A stretch of DNA of 64,000 nt from Deltaproteobacteria bacterium. GTDB lineage: Bacteria > Myxococcota_A > Polyangia > Polyangiales > Polyangiaceae. Positions 50,974 to 60,616 of this stretch are shown piece by piece; positions within the stretch are counted from its first letter, which is position 1, and every line of letters begins with the position of its first letter. Under the pieces are notes generated by a model. That model was not told the origin of the DNA and made no database searches. It saw only the letters and a program-made list of their open reading frames with translations. The DNA is taken from contig JACRCQ010000028.1 of assembly GCA_016218915.1 (NCBI GenBank), forward strand, positions 62,001-126,000, given 5' to 3'. A program made the translations under genes and the position numbers.

Positions 50974-52798
50974 TCAGCCGGATCGCTGCCTCGAACACCA
51001 TCTCCGTGATCTTGGACAACGCAGCCACTTCCACGTACTCGTCTGCCCCGTGCCCGGTGTAGGGGGCGCCCGGGAACCCCGGTCCGAAGTCGACCGCTCC
51101 CTCGAACAGCCTCGCATAGGTTCCGCCGTTCATGGGCTCCGCCTTCCCTTCCCTCCCGGTCACGTCGCGGTAGACCCCGAGCAGCGTCGTGACCAGGGGC
51201 TGCGTCGCATCCACAACGTAGGGCGATCCCACGTAGATCTTCGGAATCTGCTCCAGCTCCTTGCCGTGACGCTCCTGCAGCTTGCGCACGGCTCCTTGGA
51301 GCGTTTCGGTGAACGCCTCGCTGCTCGGCCCCCGCGGTCGCCGCATGTTCACCTCGACTGTCGCATACCCCTCGGCCAGCCTCAATCGCGTTGCTGCCAC
51401 CAGCAACCTTCCCATGAAGGGATCCTCGTAGGCCACCCCGAGACGCTCCCCGTGCTGGTCTCCGTCGAACGCGTCCGCGATGACGTCGAGCACCGCGCGC
51501 GCACCCCCAGCGGCAGCATCGAGCCGCCGTGCCATCGATGCCAGGGGCCAGAGCGCATTGCGTCCCTGCGCCGCCACGGACGCATGCGCAGAAACCCCGT
51601 CGACCACGATGCGCACGCCAGCGCTCGCCGTGGCTCCCGCCTGCTCCTGCACGCTGATGCGGAATCGATCCTGGTTCGGCAGCCGGCCCCTAGCCTCCAG
51701 CTCCTGCGCTGCGCAAGCCTGCGCCCGGGACAGCAGCGCCGCTACGCTCTCGCCCCGGGGCTCGATCACCATCCATGCGTGATCCGGCACCTGCGTGAGG
51801 AACAGCCCGCCCTGCAGCTCGCGGATGACCGGGCGCTTGCCTGCCGTGGGAAGCTTGCCGGCCGGGGCCCGGACGCCCCACGCGACGAATCCGCTCTGCG
51901 CACTCACGACAGGAAATCCCGCATCCAGCGACACCGTGTAGCGCGCGTGCTTCGCCTGCGCAGCGTACCTGCGCATCCCTTCCCAGGCCTCCTCCTCCGC
52001 CGTTCCTATCGCAAGGGTGACCTCGCCGTCGGGAAGGATCCCTGCGGCCCTCATCTCGCGCATGACCACGAGCGACGCTGCGATGGGGACCTTGTCGTCT
52101 TCGGTCCCTCGTCCATACAGCCTGCCATCCACGACCTTCGCGTCGAAGGCAGGAACGGTCCACCCTTCGGGAATCACGCCTCGGCCGATCACGGACGGGG
52201 GATCGTTCACGGGGACCACGTCTCCGTGCGTGATCAGCGAAAGCGCCCGGGCATCCCCTCTTCCCGCGAGCGTGATTTCCCAAGCGTCGCCCGGGCCGAT
52301 GTCCCGGAACTGCAAGCCAGCCTTGGCGGCTTCCCGGGTCAGCACCTGCGCCATGGCCTGGAATTCGGGGTTGGAGGGAGCTGGCGCGATGGCAGCCACG
52401 GTCTGCAGGGCGACCAGACGTCGGGTCAGGTCGATCACTTCATCCGTCGAGCAGGTGCGAATGATCGCGCGTGCGACGCCGATGGCCTGGGGAAGGTCAG
52501 CTGCGCTGGCCGGTCCGTCCGGGTTCCAGCGCTCGAGCGCAGAAGCGCGTGCTGCCTTGCGGCTCGCATGGGCATCTCTGGCTTCCATGTCGCGAAATGC
52601 GCGCACGCGGGCCGCAGGGGCGAGGGCGCAAGCGGCAGCGCGGTCGGCATCCTGAACCCTGTCGACGCTCGGGGCAGGCTGCGCGATCGGACGCGGTGCG
52701 TGCGAGCCGTTCGTGCACGATGCTGCTGCGACCAGGGACAGGAGCCCTGCTGCAGCGAGGGGGTGTCGCGCTCGAACGTGGATGTACCGGGAACGCAA
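50933..52798 (-). CDS. M20-family dipeptidase-like peptidase, lipoprotein
   Basis: A 621-residue protein; signal peptide with lipobox AASC (Cys28). M20 metal-binding motifs: ITHGDVVPV, GRGTEDDKVPIAA, IGTAEEEAWEG, SLDAGFPV and a C-terminal YTGHGADEYV. The lid domain lies between. Similar to PepV-type dinuclear zinc dipeptidases. About 85 N-terminal residues before the peptidase core are Ala-rich and unassigned. The start is apparently a TTG at 52798, since the signal peptide begins there. It overlaps the convergent Sel1 gene by 41 bp. Confidence 0.85.
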   Translation of the reverse strand: MRSRYIHVRARHPLAAAGLLSLVAAASCTNGSHAPRPIAQPAPSVDRVQDADRAAACALAPAARVRAFRDMEARDAHASRKAARASALERWNPDGPASAADLPQAIGVARAIIRTCSTDEVIDLTRRLVALQTVAAIAPAPSNPEFQAMAQVLTREAAKAGLQFRDIGPGDAWEITLAGRGDARALSLITHGDVVPVNDPPSVIGRGVIPEGWTVPAFDAKVVDGRLYGRGTEDDKVPIAASLVVMREMRAAGILPDGEVTLAIGTAEEEAWEGMRRYAAQAKHARYTVSLDAGFPVVSAQSGFVAWGVRAPAGKLPTAGKRPVIRELQGGLFLTQVPDHAWMVIEPRGESVAALLSRAQACAAQELEARGRLPNQDRFRISVQEQAGATASAGVRIVVDGVSAHASVAAQGRNALWPLASMARRLDAAAGGARAVLDVIADAFDGDQHGERLGVAYEDPFMGRLLVAATRLRLAEGYATVEVNMRRPRGPSSEAFTETLQGAVRKLQERHGKELEQIPKIYVGSPYVVDATQPLVTTLLGVYRDVTGREGKAEPMNGGTYARLFEGAVDFGPGFPGAPYTGHGADEYVEVAALSKITEMVFEAAIRLTTASRDSGTGTAP

Positions 52799-52878
52799 GG
52801 TGGCTCATCATACGACCTGGGAGACGGGCCCCACAAGCGGGCGCGCGGTCGTCGCCATCCCTCGCTTCCCAGCAAGCT

Positions 52879-53571
52879 TCAGTGCAGATCCCAGCGCGAG
52901 CGCCCCCCCCGCACCTGCACCATCCACTCGATCACCTCGGGCTCCTTGGAGATGAACCGGTCAAAGCAGCCCGTGGCGAGCAGCCGCAGAAAGTCGTCGT
53001 CGTTCGCCGCCTCCTGGGGAAAGTCCCATGGGAAGCGCTCCTCGCTGGCTCCATCTTCAACGGACCCGTATCTGGCAAACATGCTCTCCAGGCATCGCGC
53101 TGTCAGATCCAGCACGCGGTCCACATTGGAGGCGATGGGAAGAACCTTGATTCCCTCGTTGAGGTCGAGATAGGCGACAGGCTGCTTTCCGTCGCGGGCA
53201 TCGGCCAGGGACGGGATGGTTGCGAGGTATTCGGGACGGTAGTCGAGCTTGCAGAACAGGACGAAGTCCAGCAGCCGCTTGAGATCCTTTCGCGTAGCGC
53301 GCTTGCCTTCGTTGAGGGCGATCAGCTCGCAGCTCGGGTTGCCGATTCCGTAGAGGTTCAGCTCCCAGACCACGCCGCCGTTGGCGCGTTGCAGGAGCGC
53401 AGCCAGCACCGGGTCCAGGGGGCACTCCAGACGACGCTCCGCTTCCTTGCGCCACGGCGAAGGGGCGGCCAGCTGCGCTGCCAGCCCGAAGCGTCGGCAA
53501 GTGGTCACGAGGCGCTCGAACCCCGCGAGAGGCTCTGACGTGAGCTGTCTTCGATCACGATCGCTGATCAC
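52879..53571 (-). CDS. SMI1/KNR4 (SUKH)-like protein
   Basis: 230 residues. The N-terminal half has the SUKH layout: a helix with EAERRLECPLDPVLAALLQRANGGVVW, then LNLYGIG and later VAYLDLNEGIKVLPIASNV. SUKH proteins are often immunity proteins against polymorphic toxins, but no toxin gene is nearby, and other members have unknown roles. GTG 53571 is chosen with GGGGGGA upstream; longer readings are unsupported. Confidence 0.5.
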   Translation of the reverse strand: MISDRDRRQLTSEPLAGFERLVTTCRRFGLAAQLAAPSPWRKEAERRLECPLDPVLAALLQRANGGVVWELNLYGIGNPSCELIALNEGKRATRKDLKRLLDFVLFCKLDYRPEYLATIPSLADARDGKQPVAYLDLNEGIKVLPIASNVDRVLDLTARCLESMFARYGSVEDGASEERFPWDFPQEAANDDDFLRLLATGCFDRFISKEPEVIEWMVQVRGGRSRWDLH

Positions 53572-53691
53572 GGCCTGTCCCCCCTTCGGCGTCCGGGCGT
53601 GCCCAACGGCTCGGCTGCGCCCCGCCCTCATCCTGGAGCTTACCAAGGCCAACGCTCCCGCTCAACCGGCGCGACGCCGGTGCGTCACCCG

Positions 53692-55854
53692 CTATCGCCT
53701 GGCCCGGAGCACCTCGGACATGACAGCGCCCATGTCACGCATTCCATAGGGTTTGCGGACAATCCCGCGGAATCCGAACCGCTCATGATCGGACATCACT
53801 GGATCGGTCGAATAGCCGCTCGAGACGACCGCGACGACGTCCGGGTCCACCTCCAGGAGCCGCTGGATGGTCTCTCTGCCCCCCATTCCGCCTGGAATGG
53901 TCAGGTCCATGATGACCACGTCGAACCCGACTCCACAGCTGCGTGCATGCTCGTACGCCTGGATCGCCGCATCGCCGTCGCCCACGCTCTCTGCCTGGTA
54001 CCCCAGCTCTTTGAGCATCCACACAGCGCACTGCCGTATGCTCTCGTCGTCGTCCACGACGAGCACCCGCCCGCGTCCCCGGACTTCGGCAAAGGACTCC
54101 GGCTCGGACCGAGCGGCTGGCTGATGGGCTGCAGGCAGGTAGACCGAGAAGCTCGACCCCTGGCCCGGGGTCGATTCCACGGTCATGTGCCCACTGTGCT
54201 TGCGGATGATGGAGTACGACGTAGCGAGCCCGAGACCGACGCCGTGGGGTTTGGTGGTGAAGTAGGGGACGAACAGCTTGGGCAGGTGTTCGGGACTGAT
54301 GCCTTGACCCTGGTCGCTGACGGTGACGCGAACGTACCTTCCCTGCGACAGGGTGGGGGGCAAGCAGGCTCCCGGGGGCACGTTCTCGCCGAGGATACGC
54401 ACAGTGCCGCCGTCCGGCATCGCTTGTACGGCGTTGATCACCAGGTTCTGCAGCACCTGGCCGATCTGCCCTTCGTCGATCTCCACGCCCCACAGATCGC
54501 CAGCCAACGACACGTCGCAGCGCGAGCTGGAACCGTGCGACGCAAAGCTGGCTGCGTCTCGAACGACCTGCTCGAGCGACGAGAGCTTCTTGACCGGCGC
54601 TCCGCCCTTGGCGAAGGTGAGAAGCTGCTGGGTCAGGTCGCGGGCGCGGTTGACGGCACGCTCGGCTTCGGAGAGGTATTCCTGGACGCGCGCGGGGTCG
54701 GCAGAGCGAGAGCGTGCGAGCGAGAGGTTTCCCCAGATCGCGCCCAGGATGTTGTTGAAGTCGTGGGCGATGCCCCCTGCCAGGATGCCGATGGATTCGA
54801 GCTTCTGCGCCTTGAGCAGCTCCTCGGCCATGCTCCCCACGGCATCCTCTGCGCGCTTGCGGGCCATCACGCTCGAGAAGATCTCTGCGACCACGCGCAT
54901 CACAGGCTCGTAGTAGTCCGGCCAGCTCACCTCCTTGTGGCGGGTCTCGGCCACCAGCGCCCCTGCCGGACCGTTGGCTCCCACCAGGGAGGTCACCATG
55001 CACGATCGGATTCCCTTGGCGGCGAAAGCAGCGCGCTCTGCTGCGGCTTCGGGTGGCAGCGCCGCCGTCGACGCAATCCGGATGCACTGGGAAGCTTCCA
55101 CCTTCCCCTGAAGGAACGGGAAGGCGGTGATGTCCAACGGGTCCATCCCGATCGTCCGCTCGCCCGTGTCGGCATCCCACGCGTAGCTGCGCTCGAGCCG
55201 CGTCGCGTCGTCGCTCATCAGACGCAGGCAGCAGCGATCCACGCCTGCGAGCTTGCCCACATGCTCGAGGGCGTCGAGAATCCCCCGATCGATGTCGTCG
55301 CCCGACAGGTCGATGAAGCTGCGCGCAATCGCCGCCACCATCTCGTCGAGCTCCATGCGCCCCTTGAGCTCGAGCTCCGCTCGCTTTCGCTTCGTCACGT
55401 CGCGCGACACGCCCAGCACGCTCGACACGCTGCCGTCCTTGCCGCGGATCGGCAGGAGCCACGTATCGAGCCAGATGTCTGCGCCGGGAAATCCGTGGGT
55501 GGCCTCGAATGCCATCGGAGCACCGGACTTGAACACCGCCTGCAACGCCCGACGCTGCCTGTCGCCGATCGGCTCATGGAAGAGCATCGAGCGCGGTTTG
55601 CCGACGAGCTGCGTGGGGGTCACGCCAAATGCAGCAGCGGCGGCGGAGTTGACGTAGCGCACGATGTCGTCGCGATCGATCACGAAGATGAAGTCGGTCG
55701 CAGACTCGGCGATGGTCCGATACAGAAGCTCGCTCTCCTTGAGGGCCTCGATCTCGACGCGCAGACGAGCCACCAGCTCCGCAGTGCTCTGCTCGCTCCC
55801 ATCGGGCGTCTTTGGCTCGGAGATGGGCGGCGGCTGTTGCATCGGGGGAGGCAT
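53692..55854 (-). CDS. PAS-GAF hybrid sensor histidine kinase with receiver domain
   Basis: A 720-residue soluble kinase. PAS domain at about 40-155 (YRTIAESATDFIFVIDRDD ... GVSRDVTKRKRAE); GAF at about 180-335; HisKA with IAHDFNNILGAIWGNLSLAR; HATPase with QVLQNLVINAVQAMPDGG, DQGQGI and GVGLGLATSYSIIRKHSG; and a C-terminal receiver with VLVVDDDESIRQ, phosphoacceptor Asp in VIMDLTIPGGMGG, SSGYS and KPYG. No membrane segment, so it senses cytoplasmic signals. Divergent from an AurF-like diiron protein, a layout that may reflect shared control. Confidence 0.94.
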   Translation of the reverse strand: MPPPMQQPPPISEPKTPDGSEQSTAELVARLRVEIEALKESELLYRTIAESATDFIFVIDRDDIVRYVNSAAAAAFGVTPTQLVGKPRSMLFHEPIGDRQRRALQAVFKSGAPMAFEATHGFPGADIWLDTWLLPIRGKDGSVSSVLGVSRDVTKRKRAELELKGRMELDEMVAAIARSFIDLSGDDIDRGILDALEHVGKLAGVDRCCLRLMSDDATRLERSYAWDADTGERTIGMDPLDITAFPFLQGKVEASQCIRIASTAALPPEAAAERAAFAAKGIRSCMVTSLVGANGPAGALVAETRHKEVSWPDYYEPVMRVVAEIFSSVMARKRAEDAVGSMAEELLKAQKLESIGILAGGIAHDFNNILGAIWGNLSLARSRSADPARVQEYLSEAERAVNRARDLTQQLLTFAKGGAPVKKLSSLEQVVRDAASFASHGSSSRCDVSLAGDLWGVEIDEGQIGQVLQNLVINAVQAMPDGGTVRILGENVPPGACLPPTLSQGRYVRVTVSDQGQGISPEHLPKLFVPYFTTKPHGVGLGLATSYSIIRKHSGHMTVESTPGQGSSFSVYLPAAHQPAARSEPESFAEVRGRGRVLVVDDDESIRQCAVWMLKELGYQAESVGDGDAAIQAYEHARSCGVGFDVVIMDLTIPGGMGGRETIQRLLEVDPDVVAVVSSGYSTDPVMSDHERFGFRGIVRKPYGMRDMGAVMSEVLRARR

Positions 55855-56005
55855 CGAACAGGTCAAATTAGACGCCAGAGGCGACCGAGGCAAATGAAAG
55901 CTTGCATCAAGGGGAAGCGGCTTCTTGACGATGCAGGGGCTGGCTCCATGGATTTCTGGGGAACCACGAGCGTTACCCACGGCAAGCCGACGCAGGAGAC
56001 AGCTC

Positions 56006-57157
56006 ATGGAAATCAACAGGAAGGTCCACAATCTCATCCACGCAGGCCCTTTCCTGCGCAATGCGATCGAGTCGCGCAACCTGCAGGTGCTGTCCTCGAT
56101 GCTCGGCCCTGCCTATCGCGGAATCATCGCGCAGAACGGCAAGGCTGCGCGGCAGAGCGCGGTCGAGTGCGGCCATGATGCACTTTTCAGCTGGAGCTAC
56201 GAACGGGACAAGCCCGAAATGGCCCGACTCTACGAGCACGCAAAGAAGATGCAGTGGAACGCCGCGACCGACATCGACTGGAAGCTGCAGCTCGATCCGG
56301 ACGATGACGGGACAGGGCTTTTGCCGGACCACTACCTGCCGGTCCTGCCGCTTCCCTCCTGGCGAGCGCTGACGCCCGGCCAGAAGCGCGAGCAGCGCCG
56401 TGCGCTTCTTGCCTGGCTGCTCAGCCAGTTCCTGCACGGCGAGCAGGGGGCCTTGTTTGCGGCTGCGCAGATCATCGAGGCCGTGCCCTGGATGGACGCC
56501 AAGCTCTTCGGCAGCACCCAGGTCGTCGACGAAGGGCGCCACGTCGAGGTCTTCCACACCTACCTCACGACCAAGCTCGAGAAGATGTACGAGATCAACG
56601 ACAGCTTGTACGTGATCATCGATTCCGTGTGCGGAGAGCCTGCGTGGGACATGAAGTTCCTGGGCATGCAGATCATGGTCGAAGGGCTCGCCCTCGGCGC
56701 GTTCACGAGCCTGCGTCAGGCCACGCGCGAGCCGCTGCTCCAGAGCATCCTCAAGTCCGTGGTCAGCGACGAGGCGCGCCACGTGAAGTACGGCGTGGTG
56801 GCCCTGCGCTCGCTCTACGAGCAACAGATCCAGGAGCGTGAGCGCCGCTACCGCGAGGACTGGGTCTGGGAGGTGGCGCTGCAGATGCGCAACCGTTTCC
56901 TGGCCCACGAGTTCTACGACGAATACTACGGACACCTGATGTCGCGACGTCGCTGGGACCAGCTCGTGCTCGGATCCCCATTGATGTCGTTGTTCCGCAG
57001 AGCGATGTTCAAGAGGATCGTGCCCAATCTCGTCAAGCTCGGGCTGCTGAGCGATCGGGTCAAGCCGCGATACGCAGCGCTCGGGGTGTTGGAATTCCAG
57101 GACGCCAAGGCGGCAACCGAATTGACCGCCGAGGAGATGCTCAGCGAAGCTTCGTAG
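56006..57157 (+). CDS. AurF-type ferritin-like diiron protein
   Basis: A 383-residue helical protein with two EX28DExRH motifs, the hallmark of the AurF diiron oxygenase group: Glu of HGEQGALF followed after 28 residues by DEGRH, and Glu of VEGLALGA followed after 28 residues by DEARH. These supply the metal ligands of a diiron site. AurF oxidises an arylamine; other members have unknown substrates, so the reaction here is open. ATG 56006 follows CAGGAG. No biosynthetic cluster genes are nearby. Confidence 0.85.
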   Translation: MEINRKVHNLIHAGPFLRNAIESRNLQVLSSMLGPAYRGIIAQNGKAARQSAVECGHDALFSWSYERDKPEMARLYEHAKKMQWNAATDIDWKLQLDPDDDGTGLLPDHYLPVLPLPSWRALTPGQKREQRRALLAWLLSQFLHGEQGALFAAAQIIEAVPWMDAKLFGSTQVVDEGRHVEVFHTYLTTKLEKMYEINDSLYVIIDSVCGEPAWDMKFLGMQIMVEGLALGAFTSLRQATREPLLQSILKSVVSDEARHVKYGVVALRSLYEQQIQERERRYREDWVWEVALQMRNRFLAHEFYDEYYGHLMSRRRWDQLVLGSPLMSLFRRAMFKRIVPNLVKLGLLSDRVKPRYAALGVLEFQDAKAATELTAEEMLSEAS

Positions 57158-57206
57158 GGCCCATTGACATCTGCCCCGCGCATCGTACACCCTCGCCCGC
57201 CGAATC

Positions 57207-58481
57207 ATGCTCCCCACCGTTGCCGACTTCCTCTGGCGCAGCGTCCTGCTGCTCGCGCAAGGCTTCGCTCCTGGACTTGCTCCCCTGGAGGCCGCGCCGT
57301 CGACCGCCGTCGGTCCTGCCATCCTCAGGCTCGCGCTGTCGGTGCTGTTGCTCGGCGCACTCGGCTGGGGGGCCGTGAGCGCCCGCAAGTCGCAGAAGGC
57401 CGTTTCCCGGCTGCTCGGGCTGTGCGTGGCTGCGGGCATCGCAGGCTCCGCGGCCACCTCGGGTGCCTGGGCTCCCCTCGCCCGCGCTGCATGGATCGTC
57501 TGCCCCATCGTGTGGATCACGGCCGGTGCCTGCGTCGCCGCGTACCTGCTGCCCAGGCTGCCCCTCAAGGACCCGGCGCTCGCGGGTAGAAGGTTTGTGG
57601 TCCCCGCCGCGGTCGTGATTGCGCTCGTGAGCCTCTGGCTCGCGCGCGGCCGGCTGAGCGACAAGGCCGAGCTCATCCGGGCCACGCTGCTGCGCGATCC
57701 GGGCAACGAGCTCGCCGCAATCGCCGCAGCTGCGGATCTCCGTGCAAAGGGCAGACCCGACGCCGCCTGCCAGATGGTGCAGACCTGCGCTGGTGCACCC
57801 ACGCACCCGTGCGCCTGCACGAGCGAAGCGGTCAGCTGCGCGCTCGACCAAGGGAACCACACCCAGGTCCTGTCCCTGCTCGAGGATAGTGGACACAGCT
57901 GCTCTTGGACGGCGACACGCGTCGGGATGCGCGCGGAAGCGCTCGCAGGGCTGGGGCGTCTCGACGAGGCGGCGCGCGAGATCGACTCCGCGCTCAAGCT
58001 CGACCCAAAGGAGCCGCACGCACTGTTCGCACGCTCGCGCGTCGCCTACCTCCAGGGCGATGCCGCGACGTCGCGCTCCATGGCTGAAGCCGCCGTCGCC
58101 GCAGGCCACGGTCTGGGCGGGCGCCTGCAGTACGGGATGATCCTGTTCCAGGCCGGAGATCTCGCGGGCGCTCGTCGCCAGTTCGAGGAAGCGGTGCGCG
58201 TCGCACCGGACAACGTCTCCGCCTGCTACGACCTGGCGCTGGTTTCCCACAAGCAGGGCAAGTATCGCGACGCGCGCGAGGGCTACCTCCGGGTGCTGCA
58301 GCTCGACCCGACCTACGTCGACGCGCGCTACAACCTGGTGCTGCTGACGCAGTCAGCGGGAGCCACCGACGAGGCGCGTCATCACCTGGAGAAGCTCACC
58401 GCGATGGCGCCCAAGGATCCGCGCCTGCCCGGGCTCCAGGCGCTGCTATCCAATCCGGCGCCTCCCCAGGCTCGTCCGTAG
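57207..58481 (+). CDS. Membrane protein with TPR domain
   Basis: 424 residues. About four hydrophobic segments in the first 150 residues (LALSVLLLGALGWGAV; LGLCVAAGIAGSA; WIVCPIVWITAGACVAAYLL; VVPAAVVIALVSLWLA), then TPR repeats (ALAGLGRLDEAAREIDSALKLDP, ALFARSRVAYLQGDAATSRS, LFQAGDLAGARRQFEEAVRVAPD, ALVSHKQGKYRDAREGYLRVLQLDP, and one more). A Cys-rich patch (CAGAPTHPCACTSEAVSC) lies between. Probably a protein-interaction scaffold at the inner membrane. Confidence 0.8.
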   Translation: MLPTVADFLWRSVLLLAQGFAPGLAPLEAAPSTAVGPAILRLALSVLLLGALGWGAVSARKSQKAVSRLLGLCVAAGIAGSAATSGAWAPLARAAWIVCPIVWITAGACVAAYLLPRLPLKDPALAGRRFVVPAAVVIALVSLWLARGRLSDKAELIRATLLRDPGNELAAIAAAADLRAKGRPDAACQMVQTCAGAPTHPCACTSEAVSCALDQGNHTQVLSLLEDSGHSCSWTATRVGMRAEALAGLGRLDEAAREIDSALKLDPKEPHALFARSRVAYLQGDAATSRSMAEAAVAAGHGLGGRLQYGMILFQAGDLAGARRQFEEAVRVAPDNVSACYDLALVSHKQGKYRDAREGYLRVLQLDPTYVDARYNLVLLTQSAGATDEARHHLEKLTAMAPKDPRLPGLQALLSNPAPPQARP

Positions 58482-58504
58482 CGCTTGGCACTCGTCGCGC
58501 CTTG

Positions 58505-58816
58505 ATGCAGACTGGTCTGGCCATGCACGATGACGAGCCCACGGTCGAAATGCAGCTGGATGGGGTACTGGATCTGCACACGTTCCAGCCGCAGGAGGTC
58601 GGTGACCTCGTGCCCCACTACCTGCGCATGTGTCAGGAGCGAGGCGTGCTGCTGGTGCGTGTCATCCATGGCAAGGGGACCGGGACGTTGCGCGAGACGG
58701 TGCACGGCATCCTCAAGCGCATGCCCGAAGTGGAGTCGTTCCAGCTCGCCGGACCTTCCGAAGGCGCGTGGGGCGCCACGATGGTGCTGCTCAAGCCGGC
58801 GCCCGAATCTGAATGA
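58505..58816 (+). CDS. Smr-domain protein
   Basis: About 103 residues. LDLHTFQPQEVGDLV (LDxH motif) and RVIHGKGTGTLRETVHGIL (HGKGxG motif) are the two signatures of the Smr nuclease domain, also found at the MutS2 C-terminus. Family members nick branched or structured nucleic acids, or act in ribosome quality control. The end GAWGATMVLLK fits the final Smr strand. ATG 58505 is used; 58523 is an alternative and neither has a clear ribosome site. Confidence 0.85.
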   Translation: MQTGLAMHDDEPTVEMQLDGVLDLHTFQPQEVGDLVPHYLRMCQERGVLLVRVIHGKGTGTLRETVHGILKRMPEVESFQLAGPSEGAWGATMVLLKPAPESE

Positions 58817-58971
58817 CGATGAAGGCGGTGCGCATCGTGCCCGTCTCCGGTGGGTGAATCCGCACGATCACCACGCTTGCGCTTGCTTTGCTGCATGCAG
58901 GTGGGTATCAAGCGGGCGCTACGTTGTGAGGGCGGGGACTGACCTGGGCCTGGAGCCCGAAAGCGCAATCG

Positions 58972-60003
58972 ATGAACGTGCTGTCCCGCCCCCTCCTCCG
59001 TGTCCTGGTTGTGTGTCTGCTGTTCGGGCTCGGAGCTGCGGTGTCCGGCTGTCGCAGGACGCGCGAGCGGGAGGTCGTGGTCTACACGTCGGTCGACCAG
59101 GCGTTCTCCGAAGCGGTGTTCCGTGACTTCGAGAAGACGACCGGAGTCAAGGTGCATGCCGTGTACGCTCCGGAGCAGAGCAAGGACAACGACCTCGCCG
59201 CCCGTCTGCTCGCGCAACCCATGCACCCGGCCGCGGACGTGTTCTGGTCCGGAGACCCGGTGCATCCCTTCCGGCTGATGCAAGGCGGGATGGTGACCCC
59301 CTACGGATCGCCGCAAGCTGCTGGGATCCCCGGTGCCTACAAGGCAACCGACGGGGCGTGGACCGGATTGGCGGCCTCTGCCCGTGTGCTGCTCGTCAAC
59401 AAGAGCAAGGTGACGGCAGCACGCATGCCGAGCTCGATCCGCGCGCTCGCGGACCCGCAGTGGAAGGGGCAGACCGCGATCGCCAATCCGCTGTACGGCA
59501 CGGCTGCGATGCACGTGGCTGCGCTGTTCCTGGCGTGGGGAGAGCCCAGGGCCCAGGCGTTTCTCGCGGACCTCAAGAGCAATGGCGTGCGGGTCGCGCG
59601 AAGCAACGAGGAGGTGTCGCATCTGGTCGTGTCCGGACAGGTCGCGTTCGGACTGGTGGACACCGACGATGCGCACGAGGCGATGCAGGAAGCGACGCAC
59701 GTGGCGGTGGTCTATCCGGATCAGGACGGGGAAGGCGCTGTGCTGCTGCCGACGACGGTCGTTCTGCTTCGGGACGGCCCCCATCCGGACACGGCCCGGC
59801 AGCTGATCGACTACATCGTGTCGCCCGAGGTCGAGCAGCACATGGCCGAGCAGGCTGCGCGAATCGCGTTTCACCCGGGAATTCCCGTGCCTGCGTCGAT
59901 TCGATCCCTGTCCCAGATCCGAGCCATGAGGATCGACTACGCGCGGCTGACCGCGGAGATGGAGCGCATCGGTCCGCAGCTTCGGAGCTGGCACGGACCA
60001 TGA
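58972..60003 (+). CDS. Iron(III)-type solute-binding lipoprotein
   Basis: 343 residues; signal peptide with lipobox VSGC. The ABC solute-binding fold of the AfuA/FbpA group is visible: VVVYTSVDQAFSEAVFRDFEKTTGV, ADVFWSGDP, LVNKSKV, ALADPQWKGQTAIANPLYGTA and VAFGLVDTDDAHEAM. Fe3+, spermidine or phosphonates are typical ligands; the exact one is not readable. No permease or ATPase gene is adjacent in this window. Confidence 0.85.
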   Translation: MNVLSRPLLRVLVVCLLFGLGAAVSGCRRTREREVVVYTSVDQAFSEAVFRDFEKTTGVKVHAVYAPEQSKDNDLAARLLAQPMHPAADVFWSGDPVHPFRLMQGGMVTPYGSPQAAGIPGAYKATDGAWTGLAASARVLLVNKSKVTAARMPSSIRALADPQWKGQTAIANPLYGTAAMHVAALFLAWGEPRAQAFLADLKSNGVRVARSNEEVSHLVVSGQVAFGLVDTDDAHEAMQEATHVAVVYPDQDGEGAVLLPTTVVLLRDGPHPDTARQLIDYIVSPEVEQHMAEQAARIAFHPGIPVPASIRSLSQIRAMRIDYARLTAEMERIGPQLRSWHGP

Positions 60004-60043
60004 CGGGTGGCGAGGGCTCCTCGAGCGGGCCGCGAGCGCTGCG

Positions 60044-60616
60044 CTAGGTCCCTGGTTCGTCGGCGAGCTGGACCTCGTTGCTGCTCTTGGATCGACGCTC
60101 CCTGATCTCGCGCCAGATCACCCACTCGGAGTCAGCCGACAGGTAGCGTCGCAACGCCGGGAAGATCGTCTCCTCCTCCATGGCCAGGTGCGAGTCGAGC
60201 TGCTCGCGAAGCATCCTCGAGTCTTCGACCCATCCCTGCGGCATCTCCCCCAGCAGCGAGCCGTCCGAGGCGAGCCTCTCCCAGCAGGGCATCAGCGAAG
60301 CAAGCAGACCATCGATCGAAACGTGCTCCGAGGACATGCGCTCGAGTGCGTCGCGCACTTCTGCATCCAGCTCGATCTCGTGCAAGCGAGGACGGATGGT
60401 GAGGTCTTCGTCGGCGACGTGCAGGGGCAAGGCGTGACGGAAGTAGCGAAGCAAGGAGCCAGCAGCTTCCTGGACTTCGCCCAGGGGCGAGCCGTGGGCG
60501 CCGGTCAAGCGCTGAGCGAGACGCGACAGCCTTCGGATGCGTTCGTGGCAGGCGAAGAGCAGGTCGATCACGTCGGCCGGCGGCTCCTCCCGCCGCTTCC
60601 TGATCGTGGTGATCAT
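60044..60616 (-). CDS. Hemerythrin-like domain protein
   Basis: A 190-residue four-helix protein with His/Glu sites: ACHERIRRL, HALPLHVADEDLTIRP, SSEHVSIDGL and LDSHLAMEEETIFPAL, as in hemerythrin/HHE cation-binding proteins that bind oxygen or NO or sense iron. ATG 60616 follows AGGTG. The C-terminus is charged. It is divergent from yfcF. Confidence 0.88.
   Translation of the reverse strand: MITTIRKRREEPPADVIDLLFACHERIRRLSRLAQRLTGAHGSPLGEVQEAAGSLLRYFRHALPLHVADEDLTIRPRLHEIELDAEVRDALERMSSEHVSIDGLLASLMPCWERLASDGSLLGEMPQGWVEDSRMLREQLDSHLAMEEETIFPALRRYLSADSEWVIWREIRERRSKSSNEVQLADEPGT

Noticed and set aside
53599..56178. Plus-strand open frame of 859 codons opposite the hybrid kinase
   Set aside because: Antisense to an intact PAS-GAF-HisKA-HATPase-receiver gene; no motif of its own.
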